Of a stretch of 64,000 nt of DNA, positions 23,786-37,000 are shown piece by piece. This DNA is from Chamaecrista fasciculata (taxonomy: Eukaryota > Streptophyta > Magnoliopsida > Fabales > Fabaceae). The translations under genes were made by a program, and so were the position numbers. The DNA is taken from the NCBI GenBank assembly GCA_003254925.1, contig QANZ01002448.1, positions 109,358 to 173,357 of the forward strand, in the 5' to 3' direction. Under the pieces are notes generated by a model. That model was not told the DNA's origin, did not search any database, and worked only from the letters and a program-made list of their open reading frames with translations. The number at the start of each line of letters is the position of its first letter. Position 1 is the first letter of the stretch.

Positions 23786-24074
23786 TGAAAATAGAAAATA
23801 GTTAATGGTTAGAGAAGGAAGGAATGTGAGTGTGGTTGCGGCGGTGATATGAATGAGAAGGATTATGTAGCAGAGATAGAATGGAGGTTTGTGGGTAAAG
23901 GTTAAAGTGAGAGTTGAGAGAAATGAGAAATGAGAAAGAAGAAGACACGCACAGGTGCCTGATTAAATTTAAAATTATTATATATAGTTTATATATAGAG
24001 AGAGATATACACGTAGGATCCTAAATGCTAAATGTAGTGTAGGTGTGGAAGCGAAGAGGAGAGGGATGAAGATT

Positions 24075-24075
24075 A

Positions 24076-24107
<32 letters not shown>

Positions 24108-24108
24108 A
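24075..24108. repeat. (GAAA)n microsatellite
   Basis: About eight copies of gaaa/aaag lie upstream of RBOHF, at the left border of the TIR element that follows. Confidence 0.85.
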
Positions 24109-24109
24109 G

Positions 24110-24547
24110 GCTAAAGTGCACTTTTGGTACTATAATTTTTGCTAAGGTCTCAATTTGGTCCCATAATATTTTTTGTTGCACTTTTGGTCCTATATCTTTT
24201 GCTTAAGTTGCAGATTTGATCCCGTGTTACACTTTTGGTCCCATATTTTTGGGTCATGTTGCAGAATTAGTCTCATATATTTTGATCAGATTGTAAAATT
24301 GGTCACATATCTTCTGGTCGGATGTAGAATTGGTCTCATATATTTAGATCATGTGAGATTGACGGTGAAACTTTTTGCAAAAATATTAGACCAATTCTGC
24401 AACTTGACCAAAAGATATGAGACAAAAAGTGATAAGGGACCAAACTTGCAGCTTTTTGCAGAGATATGAGACCGAAGTACAACAAAAAAATTTATGAGAC
24501 CAAATTGAAACCCGAGTAAAAATTATGGGACTAAAAGTTAACTTTGA
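24110..24547. mobile_element. Non-autonomous TIR element upstream of RBOHF
   Basis: The left arm starts aaagtgcacttttggtac and the right arm, read on the other strand, aaagttaacttttagtccc. Both arms then run through tcaatttggtc and the 'ttgttgcactt' segment, forming an inverted repeat of roughly 200 bases per arm. A second copy lies at 56938-57330. It is flanked by aagaaagaaag on both sides, but the left side is a microsatellite, so the target duplication is uncertain. The type resembles MULE-derived MITEs. Confidence 0.6.
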
Positions 24548-25779
24548 CTAAGAAAGAAAGAGGAGAGGGAGTCCGTGACCACAAAAGATGATGGATGAAG
24601 TGGGTGCGTTGTGTAGTATTTCATTTGTATTTGTTTAGGGTGTGGCTTGACGCGGTTGGAGTGGCTTGACGCGGTTGGAGTGGCTTTTAGAGGAAGTGGC
24701 CTGGGCTATGATTTGTGGAACACAGCGGCCTCCCAAAAGGAACTCGAATATCTATTGTTTTATACTCATGGGTCCCGCCTCTACAGACTCCCCGATTCCA
24801 CGTTATGAATCGCCGAGTCAACTTCACAAACCCACCTCTCTTCCTCCATTCACTTCCATTTCAATCATCAATTTTTTAAGTTTGAATATAGATTGCTCCT
24901 CTGTTTTTGTATCAGTTTATTTTGGTCTAAGATATTTCATAAGATTCAAATTGGTACTCTATGTTTCCATAGTTCTTTGCTTTTCAACCTAAACAATTTG
25001 ATTATATCTCTTTCATTTTTAATTTGAATACCACTAGTCAATAGTTAAAGTTATTTTTAATGAATACTTTATCTATTCTCTTAAGGTTGTTATCTAACGA
25101 GGTCAAATCATTTCTTACAAGCATGTCGTTCGTTTTACGATTAAACAAAAAAAATTGATTACATCTCTCTCATTTTCAGTTTGAATGCAACACAGTTAGA
25201 GTTATCGTTAAATAAATCATTTTTTTTGTCTAGTCGTAACCATGCATTAACAAATAAGTTAAGTCAAATTGAGTTTGAAAGTGGGTTTAGGGTAAGAAAA
25301 AAAAAGCATGGGAAATCGATCTAAATGTCCACTTTCGAACGTAAATTGACTTCAATTATTAGTGGTCTCAACTGAGCAAAAAAATGACTCGTCAAGAGTA
25401 ATTGTAGCTTCGAATTTGTTCTATTTGGATTTGAAACGAGAGAGATACAACAAACTACGTTTCTTTGACTGTAAAACAAGCAGTCCACTTTTTGGACTCG
25501 ATTTGCCCTCATTTGCTAACGACTTCAATTGGATAAACAAAGTATTTGTCAAAAGTAATTCGTAACTCTGAGCTCGTCATATTCAGACTTAAAATGAAAA
25601 AAATGTTTGCATTCAATAATTTGAGACCATAAAAGTGAATAAATATGAAAACATGTTAGATCAATTTGAACTTTGTGAAATATCTTGGATCAAAATAAAC
25701 TTCGGGACAAAGATATAGGACCAATTTATAAAAATCATTGCTCTAACTTGTAACAAATTTAATGTTTTTTTGTTATTAC
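24548..25779. other. Intergenic sequence, no gene seen
   Basis: A short tandem repeat of gtggcttgacgcggttgga occurs at about 24643-24680. The rest is AT-rich and without a supported gene. Confidence 0.45.
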
Positions 25780-26310
25780 CAGTGTTGTCAGAACTAAATT
25801 GTTCAATAATGAACCGGAAAAGTGTTTGGTTCTTGGTCTGGTCAGTTTAATTGGGCGGACCGATGCCCGATAAAATCGAATGATACAATAAATTATAATT
25901 ATCAATTATTTTAAATATAAAAAATATATAAAATATAAATGTTAGAGTTATAATCATAATAAATTGATAATTTATCACAAATAATTAATATTACAATAAT
26001 TTATATAGAGAGACTAAGATTAATAACAAAACTTACAAATTTTTAAGACTAGATAGAGAAAAAAAATAGGGTCTAAATTGAAAAAAAAAACTTATTGAAG
26101 TATTAAATCGGATAAAAATAAATTCACGAGGGATCAAAATAAAATTTTAATATTTTAATTGAACTGACAATTCTTTAGCAGCTCACCGATCTAACTTGAT
26201 TCTAATAATTCTGTCTAGTTATTTCTGATAGTCCAAATGTCAAAATAATTTTTAAAATTGAAACAACTCATTCTTCAGTCCAATCAATAGTTAAACCGAT
26301 AAGACCGTTG
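25780..26310. mobile_element. hAT-like element, left part, interrupted by an LTR fossil
   Basis: The left end cagtgttgtcagaac resembles the end of the better-defined element at 29666-30291. Interior text with 'aaccggaaaagtg', 'cggaccgatg' and 'gaccgttgaccgg' is typical of that repeat class. The other end may be at about 27540-27560 (ggtctgaatcttacaataac), beyond the inserted LTR-like sequence. Ends and target duplication are not certain. Confidence 0.4.
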
Positions 26311-27530
26311 ACCGGACCCGTCGCTAGGTGGCCAAAATACCGAAATTAATTCACTATAGTGGTGCAATCCGAGTCGATCTCTCGAGGAACTTTTGTGCAA
26401 AGTTTAAAAGCAAACAATATCAAATTATCACTAATCGGGTGAAAGCAAGGGAAATCGTTCTTGAATGTGGATCTAATACCTAAGACGAAAATTAAATAAA
26501 GCAATAAATATTTTGGGTTTTTAATTAAAAGGACTAAATTGAAAGAAATAATAGTACGAATAGATTAACCAAATTGAGAAAACACCCGACAGAGCAATTG
26601 GATTAAGCAATCATCACTACTAAATATAAATGGAGTATTCCCACACAAATCATCCTAAGGTAGTCACTAATAACTCAATGACCTAGATTAACAACCCTAT
26701 CATGCAAACACCTTAAACAAGATAGATCCACAATAAGTATTGAAAACCTCATTCAATTGATGATAAAAGAAGATCAATAAACATAATCTTTATAACAATA
26801 ACCATTGTCAAAGCTATATATCTATAACTATAACCAAACTAATATAAACTCAAGGGTTACAATCAATATATAATTGGAAGAATTAAAACCAAGTTCTTAA
26901 TCAAGAAACAAGAATTAGATTCACAACTAGTTCTTAGGTTCAACTAGAAAACAAGAACAATAAGAGAAAACCCTAATTCTAGTGTGAGAAGAACTCCCTA
27001 TGTGAAACCCTAGCTCATGCTTGCTCAAATGCTCCTCTGGGTATGAAGATTTAGCTACTCATAATGCAGATATGGACCAAACCAAGCCCAAATCCGGGCT
27101 CAACAGCCATGGCACCAAGAAAGCTCCAAGAAGATGAAAGATAGCCAATAACCGAGAACAAGAATGTGTATTCTCACCCAAGAAGGGTGTGTAACCCCTA
27201 AACTGACCTAAGAAACCCTCATATATGAAAATTTCGGCTTATCCCAAGAAAATCTAGGTCAGAATCATCCAAATCGAGTTTGGGTCTTGTTAATTAAAAT
27301 TTGTCGCAGATCCTGCCGCGGAACCCGCCCACGGCCAAATCCGCGGCGAGATCTGGAAAATTCATATTTTTGTGCTGATTTGGTCCCTGACTTGTCTCCA
27401 ATGATCCTCGAGTCGTCCTTTGAGTATTTCAATGCTTTGGACTTTATTTAGAACTGTCAAAACACTAAAAAACTATGTGAATTCTGAGGATAAAAAGGAT
27501 TAAAGGATCAAATAAATATGGTCATATCAA
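26311..27530 (-). mobile_element. LTR-retrotransposon fossil, probable long LTR and leader (about 1.2 kb)
   Basis: Read on the minus strand it begins tgatatgaccatattta and runs through a long non-coding stretch to gactcggattgcaccact, a sequence style I associate with the LTR and leader of plant Ty3/Gypsy elements. There are no gag or pol genes. It looks like a solo or truncated LTR lying inside a hAT-like element. It is broken; age is unknown because no partner LTR is present. Confidence 0.38.
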
Positions 27531-27560
27531 CCCTCAAGTATGGTCTGAATCTTACAATAA

Positions 27561-28680
27561 CGATTACCATTACCATTGCTCAAATATATCACAATATTAC
27601 TCTTTCCATTATCATCTTTCTATGTCTTTTCAATATTTAACCAACTATGTTAGAGGGTGTGTGAGAAAATTGGAGTAATAAATTGAAAATTTGAAATGGA
27701 TGAGCAAAGTTGCACTAGAACAGCAATATAAATGTCTTCATATAAGTCATATGGATGAATATATGAGGTCCCCCATCGAGGACTTCACATGCACTATATA
27801 CTACTTTTCTAAAATTTTAAACTATACCATAAATATAAATATTTTTACAAAAAAGAAAGAGAATAATCTTGTTTAATATTTTGTAGTTTGAAAATAATGG
27901 AAAAGATAAGTTCAATTATTTTTTTTAACGTAAATTAAAACTTTTTTATAGTAATATATTTGTGTGATTAAAATTAAATTATCAAAATGCTTAATATAAT
28001 ATATATATATATAGAGTAACAATAAGGAAAAAATTGCATGTCTGTTGAATGAAGTTGGAAGCTGGGGTTGAGCATGGTCAAACCTCATTTATTAATGTGT
28101 TTTTTTCTTTTTCAGAGAAGATAATGGACAAAGATATATTTCCCATGGACTTTGATTTTAGATATGAAAGCCTTTTAATCCATGTCCAACTAAAGCATGT
28201 GACTTGTACCATAAGTTATCCCTTGCAGTTAGGCAGAAAAACAAATACGGACATAACCCAGTCCCTTCCAATTAAGCAGATAAAAGAAACAAGAAATGAC
28301 ATATCCACATAAAGAAGAAGAAAAATTAAAAAAGCACATTTGACAAATATCACTCACCAACCACTTCATTAAAAAAATAATAAGGGTTATTTTTTAAAAG
28401 AAAAATCAACAACATAGGTTATCAAAGTCTACCCAATTGGAGCTATTTGACGCCATTAAAACTGATGTTTTCTAGTTTCTACCGTGTCTGAATATAGACT
28501 GAAAACACTCAGTCCATTCACCTAATTGTTTTGAATATTATATTATTGATTTTACTTTTAGCGCTATAACAATTATGATGATTTATACCTTTGAAGTAAA
28601 AATGACTTTGTTGCATGGTCATGTATGTACATGTTTAATGTTTTCCATTGGAATATATACAAGCATATAATGGGTTGGTT
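27561..28680. other. Intergenic sequence
   Basis: AT-rich, with a (TA)n run near 28000. Short frames at 27691 and 28049 show no family resemblance. Confidence 0.4.
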
Positions 28681-28689
28681 GATGGCAGG

Positions 28690-29225
28690 GATAATCATGG
28701 GTAGGGTACCTTAATCCCCGTCCCCATATCCATTAGAAATTATCATTCTTATATCCGGACCTATACCCGTGCAGGTATGAATATCAATCCCCATACCCAT
28801 ACTCTATGGGTACCCCTATACCCAGACCCGGACCCATACCCGAAAAAATTCAAAAAATACTTTTTTTTAACATTATTTTATATATATATATATATATTTC
28901 AAATAAAAAAATAAATATAATTTTATATATATACATTAATACATGTATAAAATATAAATATAAATATTATATATATATATATATATTTAAAATAAAAAAA
29001 ATAAATATAATTTTATTATTAAGTTTTCACTATATTATATATATATAATTATTAATTGATAGTATATTACTGTAGCGGGTAGGGTACGGGGTGGGCAACC
29101 CAATCCCTGTACCCGTAAATTTAAATGGGTAAATCCCCATACCCAGATTCGTATATTTTTACCCGAGCTCATACCTAAACTCATCGGGTAAAATTTGCGA
29201 GTCCCCGTCGAGTATGGGTATTTTG
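28690..29225. repeat. Dispersed repeat rich in 'tacccg/cgggta' with AT core
   Basis: Both ends are built of gggta/taccc words (gggtagggtacc at about 28699, and gcgggtagggtacggggtgg on the same strand at about 29074). They flank an AT core with two (TA)n runs (about 28880-28897 and 28970-28986). It resembles plant hAT-type non-autonomous repeats, but no clean TIR or target duplication was found. Confidence 0.4.
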
Positions 29226-29665
29226 ATCATTTTTAGTTGAAGGGAAACTATAGGCAAAAGGAAGTTCACCAACTTTGAGAATTTGGGTTCACATTTCTTT
29301 CTCTGAAGACCACAGATTTCTCATGTAATTAAAGGCACTCCAACAACAATACGAGAAATTAAGTATATATGGGGTTTGGTGCTAATTAATTGTGTTAGGG
29401 GGAATTAATCTGCATTTGTGAATCTAGATCCCATTTCATGACTTGGTCTTGAGCGTTGACCGTCTCTAATTAACTATAGCTTGCTATAGCAGATCAGATC
29501 GATGGCACCTACTTTCTGATTTTACATTTTAATCATAGCCTCAATGTTTGAATTCCTTTCAAGTTCAAGTGTACATGTACGTTGTTCAAAAAAAAAAAAC
29601 GTGTACATGGACTGACCATCCATGCATCGTATACTATAATTCCTATACTATTTAATAGTAATAAG
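29226..29665. other. Intergenic sequence
   Basis: No gene or bounded element is seen, apart from a short poly-A run at 29588. Confidence 0.4.
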
Positions 29666-30291
29666 CAGTGTTCTTACAACCCAACCGAATAGAGACTCGG
29701 ACAAGCATTCGATTCACGGTCTGATTGGTTTAATCGTTTGAACCATCGGTCGGACCGGATGACTCAATAAATAATTATTTTTAATATATTAAATATAAAT
29801 ACTATATATTTTTTGTTTGTGGTTTAAGAGATGCATTTAATTTATCACTAAATACATTTTTTCATCTAAATAATATAATTTTTCTCTCCATTACTAAAGA
29901 TTATAGATTAAATGCATTTTTTCAAGCAAGTGAATGGACTTAATGTATCTTAAACAAGATCTAATAAGTCAAAAATTCATAATAATTAATTAAATTTAAC
30001 ATTTCGACCCTCAAATTTCAAGTTCAACACAAAATAGAGGAAGATGACCAAATAAGAAAATGAATAGAGAGCATAAGTAAAAAAAAAAATGAGATTTTTT
30101 TTAAAAAAATAGTTGGACCGCCGGTTCGGTCCAGTGGTTCGACCCCGGTTCATCGGTTTTGTCCGGTTAAAACTGGTTCAATCCGGTCCAACCGATAGTT
30201 TAATTTTTTTGGTCAAACCCACTCGCTTTCACATTCGGTTGACGGTCAGACCGGTTGGACCGTCTGGTCCGGTCCGATTCTGAGAACAATG
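29666..30291. mobile_element. Non-autonomous hAT-like element (626 bp)
   Basis: The left end cagtgttct and the right end agaacaatg form a short TIR. The flanks carry an 8-base near-duplication, gtaataag (29658-29665) and gtaataac (30292-30299). Subterminal sequence is full of ccggt/accgg words in both orientations around an AT-rich core. CA..TG ends and an 8-base duplication fit hAT. No transposase is present. Confidence 0.65.
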
Positions 30292-30299
30292 GTAATAAC

Positions 30300-31600
30300 A
30301 TCAACCAACAATACAGGAACCTGGGTAAATTATATGATATTATTATAATCCAAATTTAAAATGATTTCCCATTAACTCGTAAGATTGTATATACTATTAT
30401 ACTACTATTCAAATTCAACTGATCTGGCAGCATGTTGGACTGGTCTTGCCAATTAACTATTAATGTAAATAAAAATTACTCCGACCTAGTCGTTACTTGT
30501 TAATTAAGTTTGAAATGGTTCACTGATCTTTTTTTATCATTAAACAAAAAAACTACCTGTTGGGTCAAATATAATTAAGGTCGTGCTTGACTATGAAAGG
30601 GAAAATTAAATACATAAAATAAAATAAAAAACAACAAAAAAAGAAATAAACATATATGAATCCCAACACAAAAATAAAATTTATTTTAATTTCTCGACTT
30701 ACCTGGCAAGTTTTCCAATTAATTTGCTTGTGAACCCTAATACAAATGTAATCACATATTCACATGGCTATATATATATGGGGTGGGCAGGGCCGCAGGG
30801 GAGTGTGAATAGATATCCTGAAGTTATTTATTGAGTGTTTATGTGAACAACCAAAAAAGAAACCAGAGTCCAGAAAATTAAACTACCAACATATATATAT
30901 TGATTCCCAAAAGAAGCAGACAAGAGAGGTATGTTCTTTATTATTTCAAACCAGTAATTAAAGGCACAAGCACGAACAAAAGTACTTAAGTGAAAGAAAA
31001 TAACAAAGATAATTATTGTACTTCCTCTATAGGCATATAACATAACAATGACAATTGACAACGGTAAGTTTAGTTTTTAAAATAATTAATGACCCATAAA
31101 GGTCAGATGATTTTTTTTTTAAATTAATCATCGATGAAGGAGATTGCGCTTGGTAATCTACGATATTAGTAATTGTTTTGATTACTTTGTTGATTAAAAA
31201 AACGTGATTAGAAGATGTCGCACTCCTTAATTTTTGTTGGAAGAGAATATTTTGAGATTAATTAAGAAAAGCGGAGACGTTATTCTAATCTGACGATACC
31301 AGCTGATCCTATTAATTAGTATTCGAAATTTGCCTCGTTAATATTTTCCTTTCCCTGTCAGCTTGCTGGGAATTGAAACCCATTGACATTGGCTGCCTAC
31401 TAAAATTAGAGCTGAAGTTTGTTTGTTTGTTTTTTTTTTTTTTTTCTAAAGAACTAACAAGCTGAGTTGTCCTTGTGCAACCAAAATATTAATTAAAAAG
31501 TTCCAAGGCGTATTAATATATAATTAGAATGAGGGTTGGATTCAATTTACCTATCAATTCCGATTCCATCATTAGATGAAATTAATTATCATTAACTTTT
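30300..31600. other. Intergenic sequence
   Basis: AT-rich; the only sizeable frame (30828-31061 minus) looks non-coding. No gene is supported. Confidence 0.4.
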
Positions 31601-31602
31601 TA

Positions 31603-31957
31603 GGGTAAATTACACAATTTTTGAAAAATATAGGACAGAAGATAGAATTACAAAACAGTCCCAACATTTTTTTTATAATTTTCATTTTAGTCCCTAGATA
31701 ATAAGTATCTAGGGACCTGTTTGTAATTTTCTAAAATATTGAGGGCTAATATGTAATTTTTGCAAAATTTGTTATGTTAACATTACAAAATAACTCCAAA
31801 AATTACAATTTCCGTTAATTTTCTAACGAAATTAAAACTTAAGGTACCAAAGTGTTAAAGGAGAATACCACAAGGTACCAAAGTGTTAATTTTTAAACCA
31901 TAGGGTACCAAAGTGAAATATAACCAAACCACATGGTACCCAAGTGTAATTTACCCT
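31603..31957. mobile_element. Palindromic TIR element, copy 1
   Basis: It begins agggtaaattaca and ends tgtaatttaccct. The centre carries the palindrome ctagataataagtatctag. Right-hand text 'gtaccaaagtg' recurs several times. A sister copy lies at 39745-40117 in the LOR gene intron. It has no coding capacity and is MITE-like. Confidence 0.65.
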
Positions 31958-33582
31958 CTTTTTTAATCAATGATTAATTCAAAACATTACGAATATTTGC
32001 TAACATATTATGATAAATTCAACCTAGACTTTGATCAAATTTGTTATTGATGAATGTCAAACAAATTTATTAACATGGGATTAGATGATATAGTAATTAA
32101 ATAGTTTGATATTATTCAAACGAGATCCAAGATTCAAGATTTTGTAAATATAATTATTTTTTCAGGAGATTTTTATATTAAAAGGGTGGGAAACAAATTT
32201 CAGTCCTTTCCATTTCCAGAAATTAAGGGGAAAAAGGAGTGAAAGGCAGAAGGAAAAAAGTAGGAGTGATTTGAATTAAGAAGAAAAATGGTGAATTGTG
32301 AATAGCAGCTAGGTGGCCTTCTAGAAGAGCATTACGTATAAAGCCCAGAGATGCTTGGGGTCCACCACAAAGTTGCAAGTCAAATGCTCACCAACTCCTA
32401 TCCCTTAGAAGAATTTCTTATAGGCACAAAATAATTTTATTAGGGATTGATTGTTATTTATTGATGTTCCGTAATGTTATTGCTCTTTACATTTAATCAT
32501 GACGGATATATAGAGCTAGCTTCCTCATATATATTATCAACACTACAAAAAAAGGGGTTCATGTTCTGTAAAGTCAAGTTGAAGGGGGTTTGTATTGAAT
32601 TGGCACCCACTTGTATCGCACGCATTTTAATTGGCTCTCTTGTCATTTTCCCCGTACTTTCTATTTGTCCTTTCTCTCTCTCCATTCTCTCGTAAGCACG
32701 TGCACTAACAACAATCCATTTATCAATTAATTAACAAATCCTATCTCCTAAACACCAAACTTAAGGAAATGAAAATGTTTCATTAAAAAATATAATCTTA
32801 ATTTATAACCCGGCTGGGTGGGAAGGGGAGAACCATTCATTCATTTCAAAAGCCATCCATCATGGTTTGAATAATGAAATTAATGTGTTGAGCATACTTT
32901 TGATTAATTGTGTTTATTGTTCCACGATGACGCGAAAGATGGAATCTAGAATCACTTTACTTATTTGTTTGCATACATATATAATTGAGGATTTAATTTT
33001 GAGACCCGGTAAGTCTATATGGGAAAAAGCAGAGCTAGCGCATTAATTATATATATATACTCTATTAGGTATTGGGTTAACCTTTAATTTGTGGGAAAGC
33101 AAAAACGAATAGCAAAACATATTGCGGTCGAAAGAGACGAAGAGAAGCGCGTACGTGTATAATACAATAAGAGTTGACCTTGACTGCGGCTGTTAATTAA
33201 TGGAGATAGATGTCTATCATCAATATTCAATATAATGTAATTAATGTGAATCAATCGGACCAGTTTTGAATTCCACCACAACCTTAGTCCACACGTTCCC
33301 AAAGGTTTCCTTTTGTGATGTGAATGTATGTGATTCTTGCATATTGGAAAGACACTAACAAATAAGGTTGTTATCTTTTTCCGAAATTAAGTGTACGTGT
33401 GTCAGTGTGAGTGTGTGTATAAACATTGCCAGAAATTAAAAAGTCGTGTGTTAAAACTTAAAAGTCTGGGCCGGGGTTTGCACGGTTATGCATTTCGTTG
33501 CGTGGGGCGCCGGCCGCAAATGTATGAAAACAAATTAAGGAATGCATTATATATTATAGCCAAATATATATATATATATATA
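31958..33582. other. Intergenic sequence
   Basis: No supported gene. There is a (TA)n run at 33565-33583 and an unusually GC-rich patch at about 33470-33520. Confidence 0.4.
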
Positions 33583-34060
33583 TGATACTTATTTACCTAC
33601 TTGGTTTTTGTACTCGGCCAAGTCTTACCTTGACTCGGTCAAGAACCATTTTGTGTAGTTCGGGGTGGTCCCTTACTTGGTCAAACACACGTCGCGCGCA
33701 CGTTTGGTAGCCGGTCTACCAGCGAACACCATTTCTCCCACGATGACCACACTCTGTTTTATCTGGACTCCCACTTCCCCCATGATTGGAGATCGTGGGT
33801 TTAAACGTGGAGAACTCTCTCCAGTCTCTACTATATATCCTCCTTTGTTCTATATATACCTCTAAAAGCCATTAGTCTAAGGTTAGCTACTATCTCAACT
33901 CTAAACACCCTTTACTCTCACCTCAAATTCATTCTAATTTAAACATCGAAGTGTTCTTCGCAAGCCACTTGTGAAGTCTTTGTAAGTTCATTCTACTTTG
34001 CATATTGCTCTAGCATCCCCTTCATTGAACTAGGTAAACTTAGTTACTTTTAGTTTATCA
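33583..34060 (+). mobile_element. Possible solo LTR (478 bp), retrotransposon fossil
   Basis: The unit opens tgatac and closes tttatca (TG..CA with inverted TGATA/TATCA ends). Inside, a TATA-like run (tctatatatacc, about 33849) is followed by a pyrimidine-rich leader ending caagccacttgtgaagtc, in the style of a plant Gypsy LTR. It has no internal genes and no second LTR. A 5-base target duplication is not clear because the left flank is a TA microsatellite. Confidence 0.4.
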
Positions 34061-37000
34061 ATAATGTTTCGTTAGAAAATGTGGAAGTGATGGATGAGAA
34101 GCACGTGAAAGAAAAAAGGGTTGGTAAATAATGGCGTTTGTGGATTGTAAGTAACAAATACTGATGGAGGCCAGGAGTTGTTAATCTGTGCGTGCATGAA
34201 GAGTAAATGGTGGCGTCATTAATCGGAACTAAGTTAGTAGTCATATATATAGACTTATTATAGTCCTTGTCTTACCAGTTACGTACGTAGGCCCAATTTT
34301 TTCCATGTTATGGTAATTAGGGGCTTAAGGCCACTGCGAAAAACGTCTGGCTAAAATATATATGTGATCCATAAGAATTTCAAAAATTCTTGCATTGACG
34401 ATCATGTCTTACTATACTAACATATAAACATTCATTCATATCATATTTGTTGACGCTATTGGTTAATTTGCTACCTGCTAAAAATAGACCTTCAAACAAT
34501 TCCCTCTTTCTCAAAATACTGGAGATGCCCAATCGTTTATTTAATTCGGTCACATAAAAAAAAATCCTGATTAGGTTTGGACTTTATATACAAGGCCAAT
34601 TAGTCTGATTAATTAATGTGATTCATGAAACAACGTTTAACTTCAGCGCACCACAGATTTTATTTTATTTTCTATTCGTTTGCTTGAGAATTGCGTACAA
34701 AAAATATATTAACACCAACTCATGTTAATTAATTGACTTCTTCCATATTCAGGAACGCAGTGGGTTGAGCTAATCTCATGTTTTGAGTTGCAATGTTAAT
34801 TTTAATTTCTAAAATGTTTAATAAGTTTCGGGTCTTACTGTGATCTATATATGTCCAAATATTAATCTAAGCATTATTATTAACAGTTTTCTAAATTGTT
34901 TTTCTGTCGAATTGGAGTGGATTGCACGGTCTGATACACAATCTATTACCAAACTATTGGTACAGAAAACTCCCAAAAAAGAATCATTAATACCAATCAT
35001 TGAGAGAGTAGTGACGTCACAGCGAAATGTCAATATTGATTAATTTAGAATTTAAATCCCACTTCAATTTTATTCATACAGGAAAAAGCCAATCAGATGA
35101 GTATCATTTTCAAAATGCAAAAAAAAAAGGGAACAAAATATCATTTTATTATTATTTCTGAATTAATAAATAATACAAAAACACAAAAAAAAAAAAGGGA
35201 AGACCAAGAAGATGATGACAGGCGATGAAATTATGGCACCTAGGGATGCAGTAGGTGCTAATTAAGCAAAATGCAAAATGAGGACAAAATGATGAGCCGT
35301 GAAAAAGCTTCAGTTTTGGAAAATTGGATTCTCCCAGCAGAACTGAATCTTGCGAAAATTCATTAAAAAATAAATTGGTATTAGTTAAAGTGTGGCGATG
35401 ATAAAGGAGAGTAATAAGTATAAAAGCGAAGAGCAAATTAAATAGGAGCATTATTAAGATTGAAGAGACATGTGGGTAGCCTGCAAGTGCAAAGGATGAT
35501 GCATATATATAGTCATATAGATAGATATAGTTATATATATGTATGCATGGCAGACAGCGATATGGTATGAGTATGGTATGGATCGGCGTTCAAATCTGAA
35601 TCAAATCACATGTGCTATTTTAATCACAAAATTTGAGTTGCCATGGCAGACATTGAAATATAATATAGGAATTTATCTAACATGTATCCTTATAGCACAT
35701 TTTAATGTTTCTTCTAATAGAGCATCTCATATCTTGAAATCTACGAAAATTTATTTGAAAGATAATTTTTAATATTTAAAAGTTCATTTGACCAATTAAA
35801 AAAAATTTTAACATGTATATTAAGGGCACATGTTAGAAGAATCCATAATATAATATGAGTGCCATTTCAATAATCAATAATCAATGATAATATTCATAAT
35901 AATTCTGCTGCGCCTCACCCATTCATTTCTAAATAATAATTTGGTGCTCATTGGAGCCGCCAGCTGCTAGGCTTCCCATGTCTTCTTTATGCATACTTTA
36001 TAGATTTCTGGATCCTATATTTACTTTTCTTTTTCTTCTCAACTAGATTGAAACATAATTTACATTATACTTTATATTTCAATCTAAAATTTTATATTTT
36101 AATTGATTATATTTTCTACACTAACTTCAATTAATGAATTAATCATAAATTATACATAATTTACATTATACATTTATATGTAATATAAAATGATTGAAAA
36201 ATAAATAAATCTTGACTCACATTAAAAACTACGTGAAATTTGTAATAAATAATTCATTAAATGAAGTTAGGACAAAAAAATAAAATTCATCAAAATATAA
36301 AATTTTTAGGAAAAAATCAACAATAAATAAAATTAAAAATTAAGTTTAGAAATTTAAAAAGTGCTTGTTTCCACATTGTTCTTCTTTTGTATTATCAGAT
36401 TGTAATTCTTTTACTAATTGTAAGTGTGTTGTGACTTGTGAGTGTGTTGTGGCTTTTCTATTATGGAATTTGGCATGATGCTTCTAAAAAAAAGAAATGT
36501 ATGTGTTTAAACTTGGCTGAAGATGGGCTTAGGGTTCAGCGTCTTGTAAAGTTTGATTAGGCCACTGAATATGTTAACTGGATTTCTTGACGTTGCTTTG
36601 TGTACCAGGCTCTAAACCTGTTTCTTTCTTTTTTGGGTTAAATTAGATTAGATTTCACAAATGGGGGAGGCCTTTTTTATTGGGTCCAATATGGGCCAGG
36701 AGTTTTGTGTTTTCGGTCAAAGCTTTTGGTGCACAATCACTTTTTGTTCTAAAAAGCAGACAAGGGCATTATCGTGCATGGGCTTCTATGCACTGTACTC
36801 TCATGTATTCTTTATCAATTATTCAATTTCAATGATTTAATTCAAGCACTCGCTACCCTGTGCCTATTCTAACATTTATGTTAAGTTTTTAATTACTTTG
36901 ATTCCAATATTAAGATTCATGAGGCTCGGAGGATATTTGGTCTCAAATATTAATTACTACTGAAAAAAGTGTCTCACAACCACTCTTTACCCAAAAAACA

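Noticed and set aside
28806-29048. 80-residue Ile/Tyr/Lys-rich frame
   Set aside because: It is translated (TA)n microsatellite sequence.
33391-33585. Short plus-strand frame near a GC-rich patch
   Set aside because: It ends in a TA microsatellite and shows no family resemblance.
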